Shown here one piece after another: positions 1 through 9,400 of a DNA stretch of 64,000 bases. Location: positions 1 through 64,000 of the forward strand of contig NZ_DRGM01000037.1 in the NCBI RefSeq assembly GCF_011050055.1, given 5' to 3'. The position numbers and the translations under genes were made by a program. How positions within the stretch are numbered: the first letter of the stretch is position 1; the number at the start of each line of letters is the position of its first letter. The DNA is from Pseudoalteromonas prydzensis (lineage in GTDB: Bacteria > Pseudomonadota > Gammaproteobacteria > Enterobacterales > Alteromonadaceae). The notes under the pieces were generated by a model. That model did not search any database, was not told the origin of the DNA, and saw nothing but the letters and a program-made list of their open reading frames with translations.

Positions 1-38
1 CCTCAAGGTAGCGTGTCTACCAATTCCACCACAACCGC
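1..38 (-). tRNA. leuU: tRNA-Leu(GAG), 5' half only, cut by the window edge
   Basis: The reverse complement of the first 38 bases reads as the 5' half of a leucine tRNA: acceptor strand GCGGTTG, D-arm GTGG-AATTGGTAGA, then anticodon-stem bases CTACC and a loop beginning TTGAGG. This gives anticodon GAG, which reads CUC/CUU. The remainder (variable arm, T arm, CCA end) lies outside the window. A leucine tRNA directly downstream of secG is also the E. coli order (secG-leuU), which supports the call. It is probably processed from the secG transcript or from its own promoter in the 83-base gap. Confidence 0.9.
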
Positions 39-121
39 ATTGTTAAAGCTTTCGCTTTAGCTGTTAAACATAGTGATTTATTTGAGGAGAATAAATCGTT
101 TAACGATACTTGTAACAAGTA

Positions 122-472
122 TTAATTTGGTACGTCAGATTTCTCTTTCGTTGATGTTACTGGAACATCGTCAGCTGCAGGAGCCGTTGTTTCAACTGCT
201 GGTGCTGCTTCTAGGTTTTCCCACTCGTCAGTCTTTTTGATCTGACCTGCGGTTAAGTTACCTAGTACAATACTTAGCACAAAGAACACACTGGCTAAGA
301 TTGTGGTTGTTTTAGTCATAAAGTTACCTGCGCCTGATGAACCAAAAACAGTTCCAGAAGCGCCAGCACCAAATGATGAACCCATATCTGCGCCTTTGCC
401 TTGTTGAATTAAAACCATACCAACAAGCGCTAAAGCGACAACTAAATAAACTACTAATAAAATTTCGTACAT
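122..472 (-). CDS. secG: SecG, preprotein translocase subunit
   Basis: SecG is the small inner-membrane subunit of the SecYEG channel that aids protein export. The 116-residue product starts MYEILLVVYL, has one hydrophobic segment at about 3-22, the conserved QQGKGADMGSSFG loop with FGSSG after it, and a second segment at about 53-73. The tail is Ala/Pro/Thr-rich and acidic. I start it at the ATG ending at 472 rather than at an in-frame codon nine residues upstream, because SecG proteins begin at this point and the longer start would lie inside tpiA. The tpiA stop is one base away, so the genes are probably translationally coupled. Confidence 0.95.
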   Translation of the reverse strand: MYEILLVVYLVVALALVGMVLIQQGKGADMGSSFGAGASGTVFGSSGAGNFMTKTTTILASVFFVLSIVLGNLTAGQIKKTDEWENLEAAPAVETTAPAADDVPVTSTKEKSDVPN

Positions 473-473
473 C

Positions 474-1223
474 TTATACGGTCCCTTTTGCACTTTCACA
501 GATTGCAGTAAATAAATCTGCTTTTAGACTAGCGCCACCAATCAGGCCGCCGTCTATATCTGGTTGTGCAAATAATAATTCGCTATTTTTTTCATTTACG
601 CTGCCACCATACAGAATGGTCAGCCCTTGTGCTAAATCACTACTAATAGCAGCAATTTTATCACGGATAAATTTGTGCACATGTTGTGCTTGTTCAGGCG
701 ATGCAGTCTTACCTGTGCCAATGGCCCAAACGGGCTCGTATGCTATCACAGAATCTTTCAGTGCTGCTAGACCTAATTTATCAATTACTGCATCAATTTG
801 TGCAGCAACCACTAATTCAGTTTGACCTTGTTCGCGTTGTTGTTCACTTTCACCAACACATAAGATAGGTGTTAAACCCACTTGTTGGGCACGAGCAAAC
901 TTAGCTGCAACGGTGTCATTGCTTTCGCCATAAATACTACGTCGTTCAGAATGGCCAACTAAGGTATATTCGCCACCTAAATCTTTAATTAATTGCGCAT
1001 CAACTTCACCAGTAAATGCACCAGCTTCGTGTTCAGAAACCGTTTGTGCCCCTGTTGTTACACCGGTTGCACTTAGCATAGATAACAATGGGTAAGGTGG
1101 AAACACCACAACGTCTATCTCTGTTGATTTTACGTTGTTGATTGCGTCAGATAATTGCTGAACTAACTGTTTTGAGCCGTTCATTTTCCAATTGCCTGCG
1201 ACCATTGGCTTGCGTATTGCCAT
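474..1223 (-). CDS. tpiA: Triosephosphate isomerase
   Basis: TpiA interconverts dihydroxyacetone phosphate and glyceraldehyde 3-phosphate in glycolysis and gluconeogenesis in the cytoplasm. The 249-residue TIM barrel shows the N-terminal GNWKMNG lysine motif, the VGHSERR histidine motif and the catalytic glutamate in AYEPVWAIGTG, followed by the phosphate-binding YGGSV. The ATG at MAIRKPMV is used because an upstream in-frame extension of 17 residues is not part of the family. It lies between glmM and secG, an order seen in several gammaproteobacteria although not in E. coli, where tpiA is elsewhere. Confidence 0.97.
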   Translation of the reverse strand: MAIRKPMVAGNWKMNGSKQLVQQLSDAINNVKSTEIDVVVFPPYPLLSMLSATGVTTGAQTVSEHEAGAFTGEVDAQLIKDLGGEYTLVGHSERRSIYGESNDTVAAKFARAQQVGLTPILCVGESEQQREQGQTELVVAAQIDAVIDKLGLAALKDSVIAYEPVWAIGTGKTASPEQAQHVHKFIRDKIAAISSDLAQGLTILYGGSVNEKNSELLFAQPDIDGGLIGGASLKADLFTAICESAKGTV

Positions 1224-1246
1224 TTTTCCACTCCACATTAGAAAGC

Positions 1247-1272
1247 GGGCGAGATAGTAACTCGACTCGCCC
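1247..1272. other. Hairpin in the glmM-tpiA gap
   Basis: A perfect 7-bp inverted repeat (GGGCGAG at 1247-1253, CTCGCCC at 1266-1272) sits in the 72-base gap between glmM and tpiA. It is not followed by a T tract on the minus strand, so it looks more like an mRNA processing or stabilising hairpin than an intrinsic terminator. Function not shown. Confidence 0.4.
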
Positions 1273-1295
1273 AAAGTTACAAGAGGTTATTGTTC

Positions 1296-2645
1296 TTAAT
1301 CAGTTTGTTTGCTCATAGATTCAACAACTGCGGCAATTTTTTGTGCACTATCAAGCACCACTTTCTCTTCTTCGGCTTCGACCATGACACGCACAACCGG
1401 TTCAGTACCCGATTTACGTAATAACACACGGCCTTTTCCTGCTAGTTGTTTTTCAACATCAGCAACTGCAGCAATAACTTCTGGCGCTTGCGTTGGATCA
1501 GTGCCCGCTTTGTAGCGCACATTAATCATCTTCATTGGGTATTTAACAAAGCCTGCACCTAAATCTTTGAGCGTGCGGTTTTGCGCCACCATAGCAGCCA
1601 GTACTTGCAGGCTTGAAATGATGCCATCACCGGTGCTGATCAAATCCAGATTCAAGACATGGCCTGAGCTTTCGCCGCCGATTTTCCAGCCTTTTTCTTG
1701 TAGTAATTCCATCACATAACGATCGCCCACTTTACTGCGAGCAAACTCGATACCTTTGGCTTTAAGCGCGTTTTCAAGACCCATATTAGACATCACAGTG
1801 CCCACAACCCCACCACCTAACATATCATCATTGGCAGCTTGGCAGGCAATAATGTAAACAATATCATCACCATCAAATACACGGCCATTGTGATCAACCA
1901 TCATCACCCGGTCGCCATCACCATCATAGGCAATGCCGACATCAGCATTATGTTCTAATACTTTGCGTTTTAATGCATCAACATGGGTAGCACCACATTC
2001 TAGGTTGATATTTACACCATTTGGCTCGCAAGCATGGCAAATTATCTCAGCGCCAAGCTCACGCATTACTGATGGCGCAATATGATAGGTTGCGCCGTTG
2101 GCACAATCTAAAACAATTTTTAAGCCTTCTAACGACAAACCTTGTGGAAACTGGCTTTTACAAAACTCAATATAACGGCCATCCGCGCTTTCTAAACGGC
2201 GGGCTTTACCGAGCTTATCAGATGCTACACAGGTCATTGGTTCATCAAGCATCGCTTCAATTTGTAGCTCTACTTCATCAGCTAACTTTAAACCTCGGCC
2301 ACAAAAAAACTTAATGCCATTGTCGTGATATGGGTTATGAGATGCACTGATCACAATCCCAGCTTCGGCACGAAACGTCTGCGTTAAATACGCAACGGCT
2401 GGTGTTGGCATCGGGCCAAGTAATACCACATCAATACCTGCGGCAATCAAACCCGCTTCAAGGGATGTCTCTAACATATAACCAGAAATGCGAGTATCTT
2501 TACCAATAATGACTTTCTTAGTGCCATTTTTTGATAGTACCTTGCCTGCAGCCCAACCTAATTTAAGTGCAAATTCAGGGGTAATTGGGTATTCACCCAC
2601 CATGCCACGTACACCATCGGTGCCAAAATACTTTCTTTCTTTCAT
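1296..2645 (-). CDS. glmM: Phosphoglucosamine mutase
   Basis: GlmM converts glucosamine 6-phosphate to glucosamine 1-phosphate for UDP-GlcNAc, peptidoglycan and LPS synthesis. The 449-residue protein begins with the FGTDGVRG motif, carries the phosphoserine loop ISASHNP with Ser102 (the same number as the E. coli phosphoserine), the Mg2+ loop DGDGDR at about residue 240, the sugar-binding GGESSGH and the C-terminal phosphate site RKSGTEP. It follows folP by three bases, as in the folP-glmM pair of many gammaproteobacteria, and is probably co-transcribed with it. Confidence 0.98.
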   Translation of the reverse strand: MKERKYFGTDGVRGMVGEYPITPEFALKLGWAAGKVLSKNGTKKVIIGKDTRISGYMLETSLEAGLIAAGIDVVLLGPMPTPAVAYLTQTFRAEAGIVISASHNPYHDNGIKFFCGRGLKLADEVELQIEAMLDEPMTCVASDKLGKARRLESADGRYIEFCKSQFPQGLSLEGLKIVLDCANGATYHIAPSVMRELGAEIICHACEPNGVNINLECGATHVDALKRKVLEHNADVGIAYDGDGDRVMMVDHNGRVFDGDDIVYIIACQAANDDMLGGGVVGTVMSNMGLENALKAKGIEFARSKVGDRYVMELLQEKGWKIGGESSGHVLNLDLISTGDGIISSLQVLAAMVAQNRTLKDLGAGFVKYPMKMINVRYKAGTDPTQAPEVIAAVADVEKQLAGKGRVLLRKSGTEPVVRVMVEAEEEKVVLDSAQKIAAVVESMSKQTD

Positions 2646-2648
2646 TTT

Positions 2649-3503
2649 TTAAATTCCTTGTTCGCAAGCTTGCCATACGCCAAGCACATCTGCGGTTTCT
2701 TTTACATCATGTACACGAATAATTTTTGCGCCATTTTGCGCTGCAATTAATGCCCCTGCTAAACTGCCAGCAAGGCGCTCGTTTGTTTGTCTGTTTAATA
2801 AGGTGCCAAGCATTGACTTGCGCGAGAGTCCTGCTAAAACAGGTAAACCAAAGTGGTTAAATTCATTAAACCGCGCCAGTAATTGGTAGTTGTGACTGAG
2901 TGTTTTACCAAAGCCAAATCCGGGGTCTAGAATAAGTCGCTGACGCTGAATCCCCGCTGTTTCACAGGCATTGATCCGCTGTGCAAAAAAATCATTTATA
3001 TCACTGAATAAATCATCGTAATGAGGTGAGGTTTGCATACTACGGGGTTGACCCTGCATGTGCATTAGGCACACTGCGACGTCTGGAAACTGTGCAACTG
3101 TTGTCAGTGCGTTAGGCTCCTGTAAAGCTCGCACATCATTAACAATATCGACACCAGCTAAAATAGCTTGGCGCATCACTTCACTTTTACTGGTATCAAT
3201 CGAAATGATGCAATCATTTACGGCACTATCGCTGTGGGCACGAATTGCCTCGATGGCGGGGATTACTCTGGCTAATTCATCTTCAAGGCTAACATCAGGT
3301 GCGCCTGGACGTGTCGATTCACCACCAATATCGAGTATGGTAGCGCCGTCTGCTAATAAGGCTTGGGCTTTTATGACAGCGTTGTCTGTTTGATAATAAC
3401 GCCCACCATCTGAGAAAGAATCAGGCGTGACATTCAGGATCCCCATTATCACTGGGGTGTTGAGGTGTAAAATGCGACCTCTAGGTAAATCAACTGTGGT
3501 CAT
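2649..3503 (-). CDS. folP: Dihydropteroate synthase
   Basis: FolP joins p-aminobenzoate to dihydropterin pyrophosphate in folate synthesis and is the sulfonamide target. The 284-residue barrel shows the pterin-binding motif GILNVTPDSFSDGG, the second signature DIGGESTRPGA and the basic IRVHDV loop near the C-terminus. It lies downstream of ftsH, but a strong intrinsic terminator separates the two, so folP may have its own promoter in the 100-base gap or depend on read-through. Confidence 0.97.
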   Translation of the reverse strand: MTTVDLPRGRILHLNTPVIMGILNVTPDSFSDGGRYYQTDNAVIKAQALLADGATILDIGGESTRPGAPDVSLEDELARVIPAIEAIRAHSDSAVNDCIISIDTSKSEVMRQAILAGVDIVNDVRALQEPNALTTVAQFPDVAVCLMHMQGQPRSMQTSPHYDDLFSDINDFFAQRINACETAGIQRQRLILDPGFGFGKTLSHNYQLLARFNEFNHFGLPVLAGLSRKSMLGTLLNRQTNERLAGSLAGALIAAQNGAKIIRVHDVKETADVLGVWQACEQGI

Positions 3504-3560
3504 CTATCACCTTCAATACATCCGTTGCATTGATATTAATAGTTTAATTCAAAACTACAA

Positions 3561-3585
3561 AAAAGCCCCGACAATCGGGGCTTTT
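3561..3585 (-). terminator. Intrinsic terminator after ftsH
   Basis: On the minus strand a 10-bp stem AAAGCCCCGA / TCGGGGCTTT with a 3-base loop (TTG) is followed by a run of T. It sits just downstream of the ftsH stop codon and before folP. The A/T flanks on both sides would also allow activity on the plus strand, but no plus-strand gene ends here. Confidence 0.85.
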
Positions 3586-3604
3586 AGTATTGCTATTTTA
3601 ACTG

Positions 3605-5557
3605 TTATTCAGCTTTGTCATCAAGATTTGTTTCATCTTTTTCAGCTGGTTTGTCGTCTTTTTCAACCATTGGCTCTGCTTTTGTCTCAGCAGCTGCTGG
3701 TTTTTTGTCTGTTTTATCATGACGGTCATGTGCATCACGCGGTTCACGTACTGGCTGACGCGCCATTAAGTCATCAATTTGCTTTGCATCAATCGTTTCA
3801 TATTTCATTAATGCATCTTTCATTGCATGCAAAATATCAATATGATCTTTTAAGATTTGCTCAGCACGTTGGTAGTTACGATCTGATAACAAACGAACTT
3901 CCGCATCAATTACTTTAGCCGTTTCATCTGACATGCTCATAGCACGGCCACCGCCGCCACCCATGTACATCTCATTTTGGTCTTCAGTGTACATTAACGG
4001 CCCTAGTTTCTCACTTAGACCCCACTGAGTTACCATTTTACGGGCAATATCTGTTGCTCGCTCGATATCGTTACTGGCACCTGTAGTGACTTTATCTTCA
4101 CCGTAAATAAGTGCTTCCGCGATACGACCACCGTATAAACTTGAAATCATTGATTCCAGTAGCTCTTTAGAGTGGCTAACACGGTCTTGTTCAGGTAAGT
4201 ACATAGTTACACCAAGGGCACGACCGCGTGGAATAATTGATACTTTATAAACAGGATCATGCTCAGGTACGATGCGACCAACAATCGCGTGACCGGCTTC
4301 GTGATAAGCCGTCATTTCTTTTTCTTTCTCGCTCATCACCATGGTCTTGCGCTCTGCGCCCATCATGATTTTATCTTTAGCGGCATCAAATTCAGCCATG
4401 CTCACAACACGTTTATTACCACGAGCTGCGTATAGAGCGGCTTCATTTACTAAGTTTGCTAAATCAGCTCCAGAGAAACCAGGTGTACCACGCGCAATAA
4501 CCGATGCTTCAACGTTGTCACCTAATGGTACTTTACGCATGTGCACTTTAAGGATTTGCTCACGACCACGAATATCGGGTAAACCAACCACAACTTGACG
4601 GTCAAAACGACCCGGACGAAGTAGCGCGGGGTCAAGTACGTCTGGACGGTTAGTCGCGGCAATTACGATAATCCCTTCGTTACCTTCAAAGCCATCCATC
4701 TCAACAAGCATTTGGTTAAGTGTTTGCTCACGTTCATCGTGCCCACCACCCATGCCTGCGCCACGTTTACGACCTACGGCATCAATTTCATCGATAAAGA
4801 TAATACACGGCGCTGCTTTTTTCGCTTGTTCGAACATATCCCGAACACGCGATGCACCTACACCGACAAACATCTCAACAAAGTCTGAACCTGAAATCGT
4901 AAAGAACGGTACTTTCGCTTCACCTGCAACAGCTTTAGCCAGCAAAGTTTTACCAGTACCTGGAGGACCTACCATCAGTACGCCCTTAGGAATACTACCA
5001 CCGAGTTTTTGGAACTTAGATGGGTCACGTAAGAAATCAACCAGCTCTGTAACATCTTCTTTGGCTTCATCACAACCGGCAACATCGGCAAACGTGGTTT
5101 TAATCTGATCTTCACCCATTAAGCGTGCTTTACTTTTACCAAACGACATAGCACCTTTGCCACCGCCGCCTTGCATTTGACGCATGAAGAAAATCCATAC
5201 CCCAATCAGTAATAACATTGGGAACCATGAAATTAAGATACTCGCTAAGAACGATTGTTCTTCAGGCTTCACACCTTTTACATTCACATCACTTTTTAAT
5301 AAGTCATTAAGAATGTCTTTATCATAAATAGGCATGATCGTTTGAAAACGTTCGCCATTGGTTTTAGTACCAGTAATTGTGCCACTGGTGCTTTCTATTG
5401 CCACTTCTTGTAAAGCGCCACTGCGGGCATCTTTAACAAACTGACTGTAACTTGTTTGACGGTCTGTTTGATCGCCACCATTAAAGCTCTGAAATACTGA
5501 CATTAGCACAACTGCAATGACCAGCCAGAGTATTAGATTTTTCGCCATATCGCTCAA
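3605..5557 (-). CDS. ftsH: FtsH, membrane ATP-dependent zinc metalloprotease
   Basis: FtsH is the membrane-anchored AAA+ protease that degrades misassembled membrane proteins and short-lived regulators. Two membrane segments (about 7-24 and 103-124) flank a periplasmic domain. The AAA domain has Walker A GPPGTGKT (197-204), Walker B IIFIDEID and the SRH region ending LLRPGRFD; the protease site is HEAGH at about residue 420. The tail is long, charged and variable. Start: a TTG ending at 5557 (MSDMAKNL) has AGAGG eight bases upstream, whereas the ATG ending at 5548 (MAKNL) has it 17 bases away, so I prefer TTG. The two products differ by three residues. It follows rlmE, as in E. coli. Confidence 0.97.
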   Translation of the reverse strand: MSDMAKNLILWLVIAVVLMSVFQSFNGGDQTDRQTSYSQFVKDARSGALQEVAIESTSGTITGTKTNGERFQTIMPIYDKDILNDLLKSDVNVKGVKPEEQSFLASILISWFPMLLLIGVWIFFMRQMQGGGGKGAMSFGKSKARLMGEDQIKTTFADVAGCDEAKEDVTELVDFLRDPSKFQKLGGSIPKGVLMVGPPGTGKTLLAKAVAGEAKVPFFTISGSDFVEMFVGVGASRVRDMFEQAKKAAPCIIFIDEIDAVGRKRGAGMGGGHDEREQTLNQMLVEMDGFEGNEGIIVIAATNRPDVLDPALLRPGRFDRQVVVGLPDIRGREQILKVHMRKVPLGDNVEASVIARGTPGFSGADLANLVNEAALYAARGNKRVVSMAEFDAAKDKIMMGAERKTMVMSEKEKEMTAYHEAGHAIVGRIVPEHDPVYKVSIIPRGRALGVTMYLPEQDRVSHSKELLESMISSLYGGRIAEALIYGEDKVTTGASNDIERATDIARKMVTQWGLSEKLGPLMYTEDQNEMYMGGGGGRAMSMSDETAKVIDAEVRLLSDRNYQRAEQILKDHIDILHAMKDALMKYETIDAKQIDDLMARQPVREPRDAHDRHDKTDKKPAAAETKAEPMVEKDDKPAEKDETNLDDKAE

Positions 5558-5614
5558 GGGGTTAACCTCTTGTATCCAATTAATTTAAATTCAACTAAAC
5601 GCCTGACAACTGTA

Positions 5615-6244
5615 CTACAGTTTGTAGCCTGTCGCTACTATATATACTTCACGCGATCGTGCACGCGAGGCGTTGGGTTTACGGATTTTTACAGTTTTAA
5701 AGCTATCACGCACTGTTTTTAAGAATTCATCAAAGCCTTCACCTTGGAATACTTTAACCACAAATGCACCATTTTTCTTTAAAACCTGGCTACACATATC
5801 TAATGCTAATTCCACTAAATACATACTGCCAGCTTGATCTACTGAGCTATTACCGCTCATATTGGGTGCCATATCTGAGAGCACCACATCAACATTTTTA
5901 CCATTAATGCGATTTAATAACGCATCTAAAACAGCTTCTTCTCGGAAATCTCCTTGTAAAAAATCAACGCCGGCCAGTGAATCCATCGGTAATATATCAC
6001 AAGCAATAACTTGTCCTTTATCGCCTACTTTTTCTGCTAAATACTGTGACCAGCTTCCCGGTGCAGCTCCCAAATCAACCACAGTCATGGCTGGGCGTAG
6101 TAATTTATCTTTATTTTGGATCTCGTCGAGTTTAAAAATCGCACGAGAACGCCAACCTTTCTTTTGTGCCTCGTGAACATAAGGATCATCAAAATGTTCC
6201 TTCAACCATCGCTGTGAACTGGCCGAAAGTTTTTTATTCGTCAT
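5615..6244 (-). CDS. rlmE: RlmE, 23S rRNA Um2552 2'-O-methyltransferase
   Basis: RlmE (RrmJ/FtsJ) methylates the ribose of U2552 in the 50S A-site loop. The 209-residue protein has the E. coli length and shows the SAM motif [12 protein letters not shown], the acidic VLSDMAPN motif (catalytic Asp), the KVFQGEGF segment with the third catalytic residue (Lys), and [11 protein letters not shown] containing the last residue (Glu). An N-terminal lysine at about residue 38 (FKLDEI) completes the K-D-K-E tetrad. It precedes ftsH on the same strand and is divergent from yhbY, the usual arrangement. Confidence 0.97.
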   Translation of the reverse strand: MTNKKLSASSQRWLKEHFDDPYVHEAQKKGWRSRAIFKLDEIQNKDKLLRPAMTVVDLGAAPGSWSQYLAEKVGDKGQVIACDILPMDSLAGVDFLQGDFREEAVLDALLNRINGKNVDVVLSDMAPNMSGNSSVDQAGSMYLVELALDMCSQVLKKNGAFVVKVFQGEGFDEFLKTVRDSFKTVKIRKPNASRARSREVYIVATGYKL

Positions 6245-6332
6245 AAATTAACACGCAACTAATTAGTAATATTCTCTAGATGGCGTTAGAATACCCTTAA
6301 TTCAAGCCATATTCAGCAAAATTTGTAACAAC

Positions 6333-6629
6333 ATGAAATTATCGAACAAACAAAAGCAGTTTTTAAAAGGTCAGGCACACTCTCTAAAACCAGTAGTACT
6401 ACTAGGTTCTAACGGTTTAACGGAAGGTGTATTAGTTGAAATTCAAAGCGCTTTAGAAATTCACGAACTTATCAAAGTAAAGGTACCTACTGATGATCGT
6501 GAAACTAAAGCTCTGATTTTTGAAGCGATTATTCGTGAAACCGGTGCTGAGAAATTACAGTCAATCGGCCACACGCTGGTGCTTTATCGTCAAAGTGAAG
6601 AAAAGAAAATTCAATTACCACGTAATTAA
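6333..6629 (+). CDS. yhbY: YhbY-family RNA-binding protein (CRM domain)
   Basis: This 98-residue protein is a single CRM domain that associates with pre-50S ribosomal subunits in E. coli. The sequence has the basic N-terminus, the LGSNGLTEGV loop corresponding to the GxxG RNA-binding motif, and the conserved DDRETK and GHTLVLYR strands. It is near full length compared with E. coli YhbY. It is divergent from rlmE-ftsH, giving a 50S-biogenesis pair around a shared 88-base promoter region, and it ends at a strong terminator. Confidence 0.95.
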   Translation: MKLSNKQKQFLKGQAHSLKPVVLLGSNGLTEGVLVEIQSALEIHELIKVKVPTDDRETKALIFEAIIRETGAEKLQSIGHTLVLYRQSEEKKIQLPRN

Positions 6630-6650
6630 TTATTTCTACTGTTTGCAAAA

Positions 6651-6674
6651 AAACCAGCTGTTGCTGGTTTTTTT
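6651..6674 (+). terminator. Intrinsic terminator after yhbY
   Basis: Perfect 8-bp stem AAACCAGC / GCTGGTTT with a TGTT loop, preceded by A and followed by T residues, 21 bases after the yhbY stop. It could act in both directions, but the next gene on the minus strand ends at 6724, so it may also serve that gene. Confidence 0.85.
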
Positions 6675-6723
6675 ATGCCTACTACTGGACGCCAATAAAT
6701 TGTAAAGAAATATATCGTGGTGC

Positions 6724-7200
6724 TCAAAAATTCATCTTTAAACGACTCAATTGATAGCCTTGCCCTACTTTTTGTAAGATAAAATAACGGTCAAACTCAG
6801 TTTCTGGCATTTTTTCAACGATCACTTGCGCTATTAATTCAGCTAATTTTGCTGTGGTATTACTGTGACCCACGACAACAACGACGCCACTTTGTGCGAG
6901 CACTGTTTGTTTAAACTTGGCTAAATCACCCGGTTCATAAGTTTCAATGGGCATGTCAAAATACTCAGCCAAAGGCGTTGCAGTCTCTATAGTGCGATTA
7001 TAGTCAGTACTAAAGATTGCATTTGGCTGGACTTTACTAAGCAAGCTCACTAACTGCTGCGCCCGTTGCTTACCAGCATCAGAAAGTTGGGGATCTTTCC
7101 CAGTTAGCTTTTCACTATGACGAAATAAAAAAACAGTGTCTGGTGCCGCGCTCAAATTAACAGCAAATAGCAATATTAAACTCGCTAAAACATATTTCAT
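6724..7200 (-). CDS. Exported histidine phosphatase family protein
   Basis: The 158-residue product has a signal peptide (hydrophobic 3-14, cleavage likely after LSAA) and a short histidine-phosphatase domain: FRHSEK at about 27 with the phosphohistidine, and VVGHSNTTA at about 110 with the second active-site His. It is much shorter than phosphoglycerate mutases and closer in size to SixA-like domains. The substrate cannot be predicted. Its start overlaps the stop of the upstream serine hydrolase by four bases (ATGA type), so the two exported enzymes are very likely made from one transcript. The intervening sequence is intact. Confidence 0.8.
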   Translation of the reverse strand: MKYVLASLILLFAVNLSAAPDTVFLFRHSEKLTGKDPQLSDAGKQRAQQLVSLLSKVQPNAIFSTDYNRTIETATPLAEYFDMPIETYEPGDLAKFKQTVLAQSGVVVVVGHSNTTAKLAELIAQVIVEKMPETEFDRYFILQKVGQGYQLSRLKMNF

Positions 7201-8375
7201 TTGTTTTCCCCGCTATGCGCTGCGACTTGCTGTGTACGTTTATACGCCAATGCACGGTCAATAAACTCTGTGGTTAATTCATTGATAAGACCCGTTTCGG
7301 CATTAAGGATCAGGCTAAAACCAATATTTAAATGCGGTATTACCACAAGGTCACTACGGTAACCCTGCACCCAACCGCTGTGATAATAGAGCGTTTCATT
7401 ATCATAATCATAGACCCGCCAACCTAAACCATAATAGGCTTCTGTTAGGTGTTTTTTCCATACTCTACGACGTAGCTCTTTTTTAGTATCTGTATAAGGC
7501 CTGGTTTGGCTGGCTAACTGATCGCTTGATAAGACGGTTGGGTAATAACCTAACTGTGCTTTTAACCAAATAGCCATATCACTGGCACTGGCATTAACAC
7601 CAGCGGCAGGCAGTACCTTATAATAATTTTTTTTCAATTTTGCCGTATGCCAACGTTTTCGCCCTCGTACATGGGGATAGGCATAATTATCATCAATTAC
7701 CATGGCTGCATAGCCAAGACTGGCATCATTCATACCCAGTGGTGAGAATATAAATTCATTAAGCCACCGCGCGTAATCCATTTGCGTACTGGCTTTTATC
7801 ACTTCATCAATCAAGCTAAACATCACATTTTGATAACCATAACATTGCCCAGGCTGACAGATAGGCTTAACACTGAGCAACTTTTCGACTATATCTGGGT
7901 AACTCATTCTTGATTCAACCAAGTTGTCATACGCATTAGGGACTAAACCACTGGAATGACTTAGTAAGTGGAAAACTTTTAAATGATTTTTATATCCAGT
8001 CTGTGCAAAAGCAGGTATAAATTTACTTACAGGGTCATCTAAAGAAAACTTACCTTCAACAGCTAATTTTGCACTAAGAGAACCTGCAAACGTTTTTGAT
8101 ACTGATGCTAAGCGAAATCGAGTATGGGCATTGACTGGTAACCCTTTATGCATTTTTGTGACCCCAAAGCCTTGCACATAGCTATCATCTGGGCCATTCA
8201 CTATCGACAATGCAGCCCCTGGAATACCTTTGCTTTTTAATTTATGTTCAAGGTGTTGGTTATAATCACTGATAAGTTCTTGCCATTGCTGGTCACGAGC
8301 ATAAACGTGCGTTTGAAATAACACTAAAGAGGTGAGTAAAAAAAAAGCATATATAAACGGTACTAGGGTCTTCAT
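7197..8375 (-). CDS. Exported beta-lactamase-fold serine hydrolase (class C/AmpC-like family)
   Basis: A 392-residue secreted protein with a hydrophobic signal at about 4-24. It has the serine beta-lactamase/esterase family motifs: SVSK (the SxxK nucleophile motif, about residue 93), a YxN element in GYQN, and an HSG triad near 334 in place of KTG. Members of this family act as D-aminopeptidases, esterases or penicillin-binding-like enzymes as often as beta-lactamases, so resistance should not be assumed. The HSG variant is common in the esterase/peptidase members. The gene overlaps the histidine phosphatase gene by four bases. Confidence 0.85.
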   Translation of the reverse strand: MKTLVPFIYAFFLLTSLVLFQTHVYARDQQWQELISDYNQHLEHKLKSKGIPGAALSIVNGPDDSYVQGFGVTKMHKGLPVNAHTRFRLASVSKTFAGSLSAKLAVEGKFSLDDPVSKFIPAFAQTGYKNHLKVFHLLSHSSGLVPNAYDNLVESRMSYPDIVEKLLSVKPICQPGQCYGYQNVMFSLIDEVIKASTQMDYARWLNEFIFSPLGMNDASLGYAAMVIDDNYAYPHVRGRKRWHTAKLKKNYYKVLPAAGVNASASDMAIWLKAQLGYYPTVLSSDQLASQTRPYTDTKKELRRRVWKKHLTEAYYGLGWRVYDYDNETLYYHSGWVQGYRSDLVVIPHLNIGFSLILNAETGLINELTTEFIDRALAYKRTQQVAAHSGENK

Positions 8376-8486
8376 TATTTTATTATTTTAATCTAAATTA
8401 AGACGTTTGTGGCTTCATAATACCATGAAGTTTTACTAAGACTAACGTACAATATCGTGATTATTGAGTTTTTAAAGGATTTTACA

Positions 8487-9296
8487 GTGTTTATTCGTTA
8501 TTTATCAGTTGTGCTTTTCAGTTTTATTACAACAGCCTGTGTCACTGCACCGCCACCTGCTGCGCCTTTAGAAATGCCACTTAAGCCACAATTAAGAAGT
8601 CAAAGCTATCAAGTTTCCTATGAAACTGAGCACGCGTCGCCTAAAGTAAAATCAGTGCAGTTACCAGCGCATAAAATTACTCGAAACCAAACGGTGCAAG
8701 TTGTTGCAGACAAAGCAAGTGTCACTGACACCTTGTTTAAACAAATTACCGATGCATTAACAACCATGAATTTACGTGTAATTGAGCAAGGCGACAGTGA
8801 TTACACACTTGCTATTCATCAACTAGAACTTAACTTTATTGAAGATACTAAATATCAAATTCAGCCGCCGGTTAAACCGTATGCCTTATTCGATGATATT
8901 GCCCAGCTATATCCAATTCAACAGTGCGCGACAATTAATGCCCAAGTGAGCATGCGGCTGATCCATCGTGCATCAGGTGATGTGGTATGGTTTGGTAAAT
9001 CATCAATTGATAGCGCAAGTTTCCATCGTGAGCCACTTACCTATAGCTTTAGTGAAGAACAAGTTATTAGTAATGAGTTAGAGGTAGCTACCTTTATCCA
9101 TCAACAAAATACCGACCAAGCACGTCTTGCTAGGGCGACTCAAGAGGTCAGCATTCCTAGCTATAAAACCATTTCAAAAATGACCAGCTTAACAAAACTG
9201 CAAGGTCCCTGTAATCGTACTGAAGTAAGCGCCCTAACGCCGATGATGCACTATTATTTAAGCAGTATTTTGATCGATAAAATTAAAGTACATTGA
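8487..9296 (+). CDS. Putative lipoprotein of unknown function
   Basis: I do not recognise a family. The product (269 residues) begins with a hydrophobic signal ending FITTAC, a plausible lipobox with Cys18, followed by a Pro-rich stretch. The rest looks like a mixed alpha/beta periplasmic protein with few charged clusters, and two further Cys residues. Start choice: an upstream in-frame GTG at 8457 has no ribosome site, whereas the GTG at 8487 has AAAGGA seven bases upstream and gives a clean lipoprotein signal. It stands alone between two divergent or unrelated units, and precedes the first MipA cassette by about 100 bases without a terminator I can see. Confidence 0.65.
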   Translation: MFIRYLSVVLFSFITTACVTAPPPAAPLEMPLKPQLRSQSYQVSYETEHASPKVKSVQLPAHKITRNQTVQVVADKASVTDTLFKQITDALTTMNLRVIEQGDSDYTLAIHQLELNFIEDTKYQIQPPVKPYALFDDIAQLYPIQQCATINAQVSMRLIHRASGDVVWFGKSSIDSASFHREPLTYSFSEEQVISNELEVATFIHQQNTDQARLARATQEVSIPSYKTISKMTSLTKLQGPCNRTEVSALTPMMHYYLSSILIDKIKVH

Positions 9297-9323
9297 GCCA
9301 ATGTTCAGATAATGAAGACTGGC

Positions 9324-9337
9324 TACAATTTTTTACA
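9324..9337 (+). promoter_or_regulatory. Candidate RstA-type direct repeat (TACA-N6-TACA) upstream of mipA-1
   Basis: TACAATTTTTTACA lies 64 bases before the start of the first cassette. It matches the TACA-N6-TACA skeleton of the E. coli RstA box (TACATNTNGTTACA). The downstream cassette encodes an RstA-like regulator, so autoregulation is a sensible guess, but the motif is short and AT-rich and could occur by chance. Confidence 0.3.
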
Positions 9338-9400
9338 GTTCAAGGGCACTCTTTGACAATATAATACATTTAATAACTGCTTAATTTATTTGGATCATGG

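Noticed and set aside
337-825. 162-residue open frame on the plus strand
   Set aside because: It is antisense to secG and tpiA, which have complete domains and motifs; there is no ribosome site, and it looks like a shadow.
7197-8375. Reading the beta-lactamase-fold gene as an antibiotic-resistance gene
   Set aside because: The third motif is HSG, not KTG, and the family includes many esterases and peptidases; resistance cannot be claimed.
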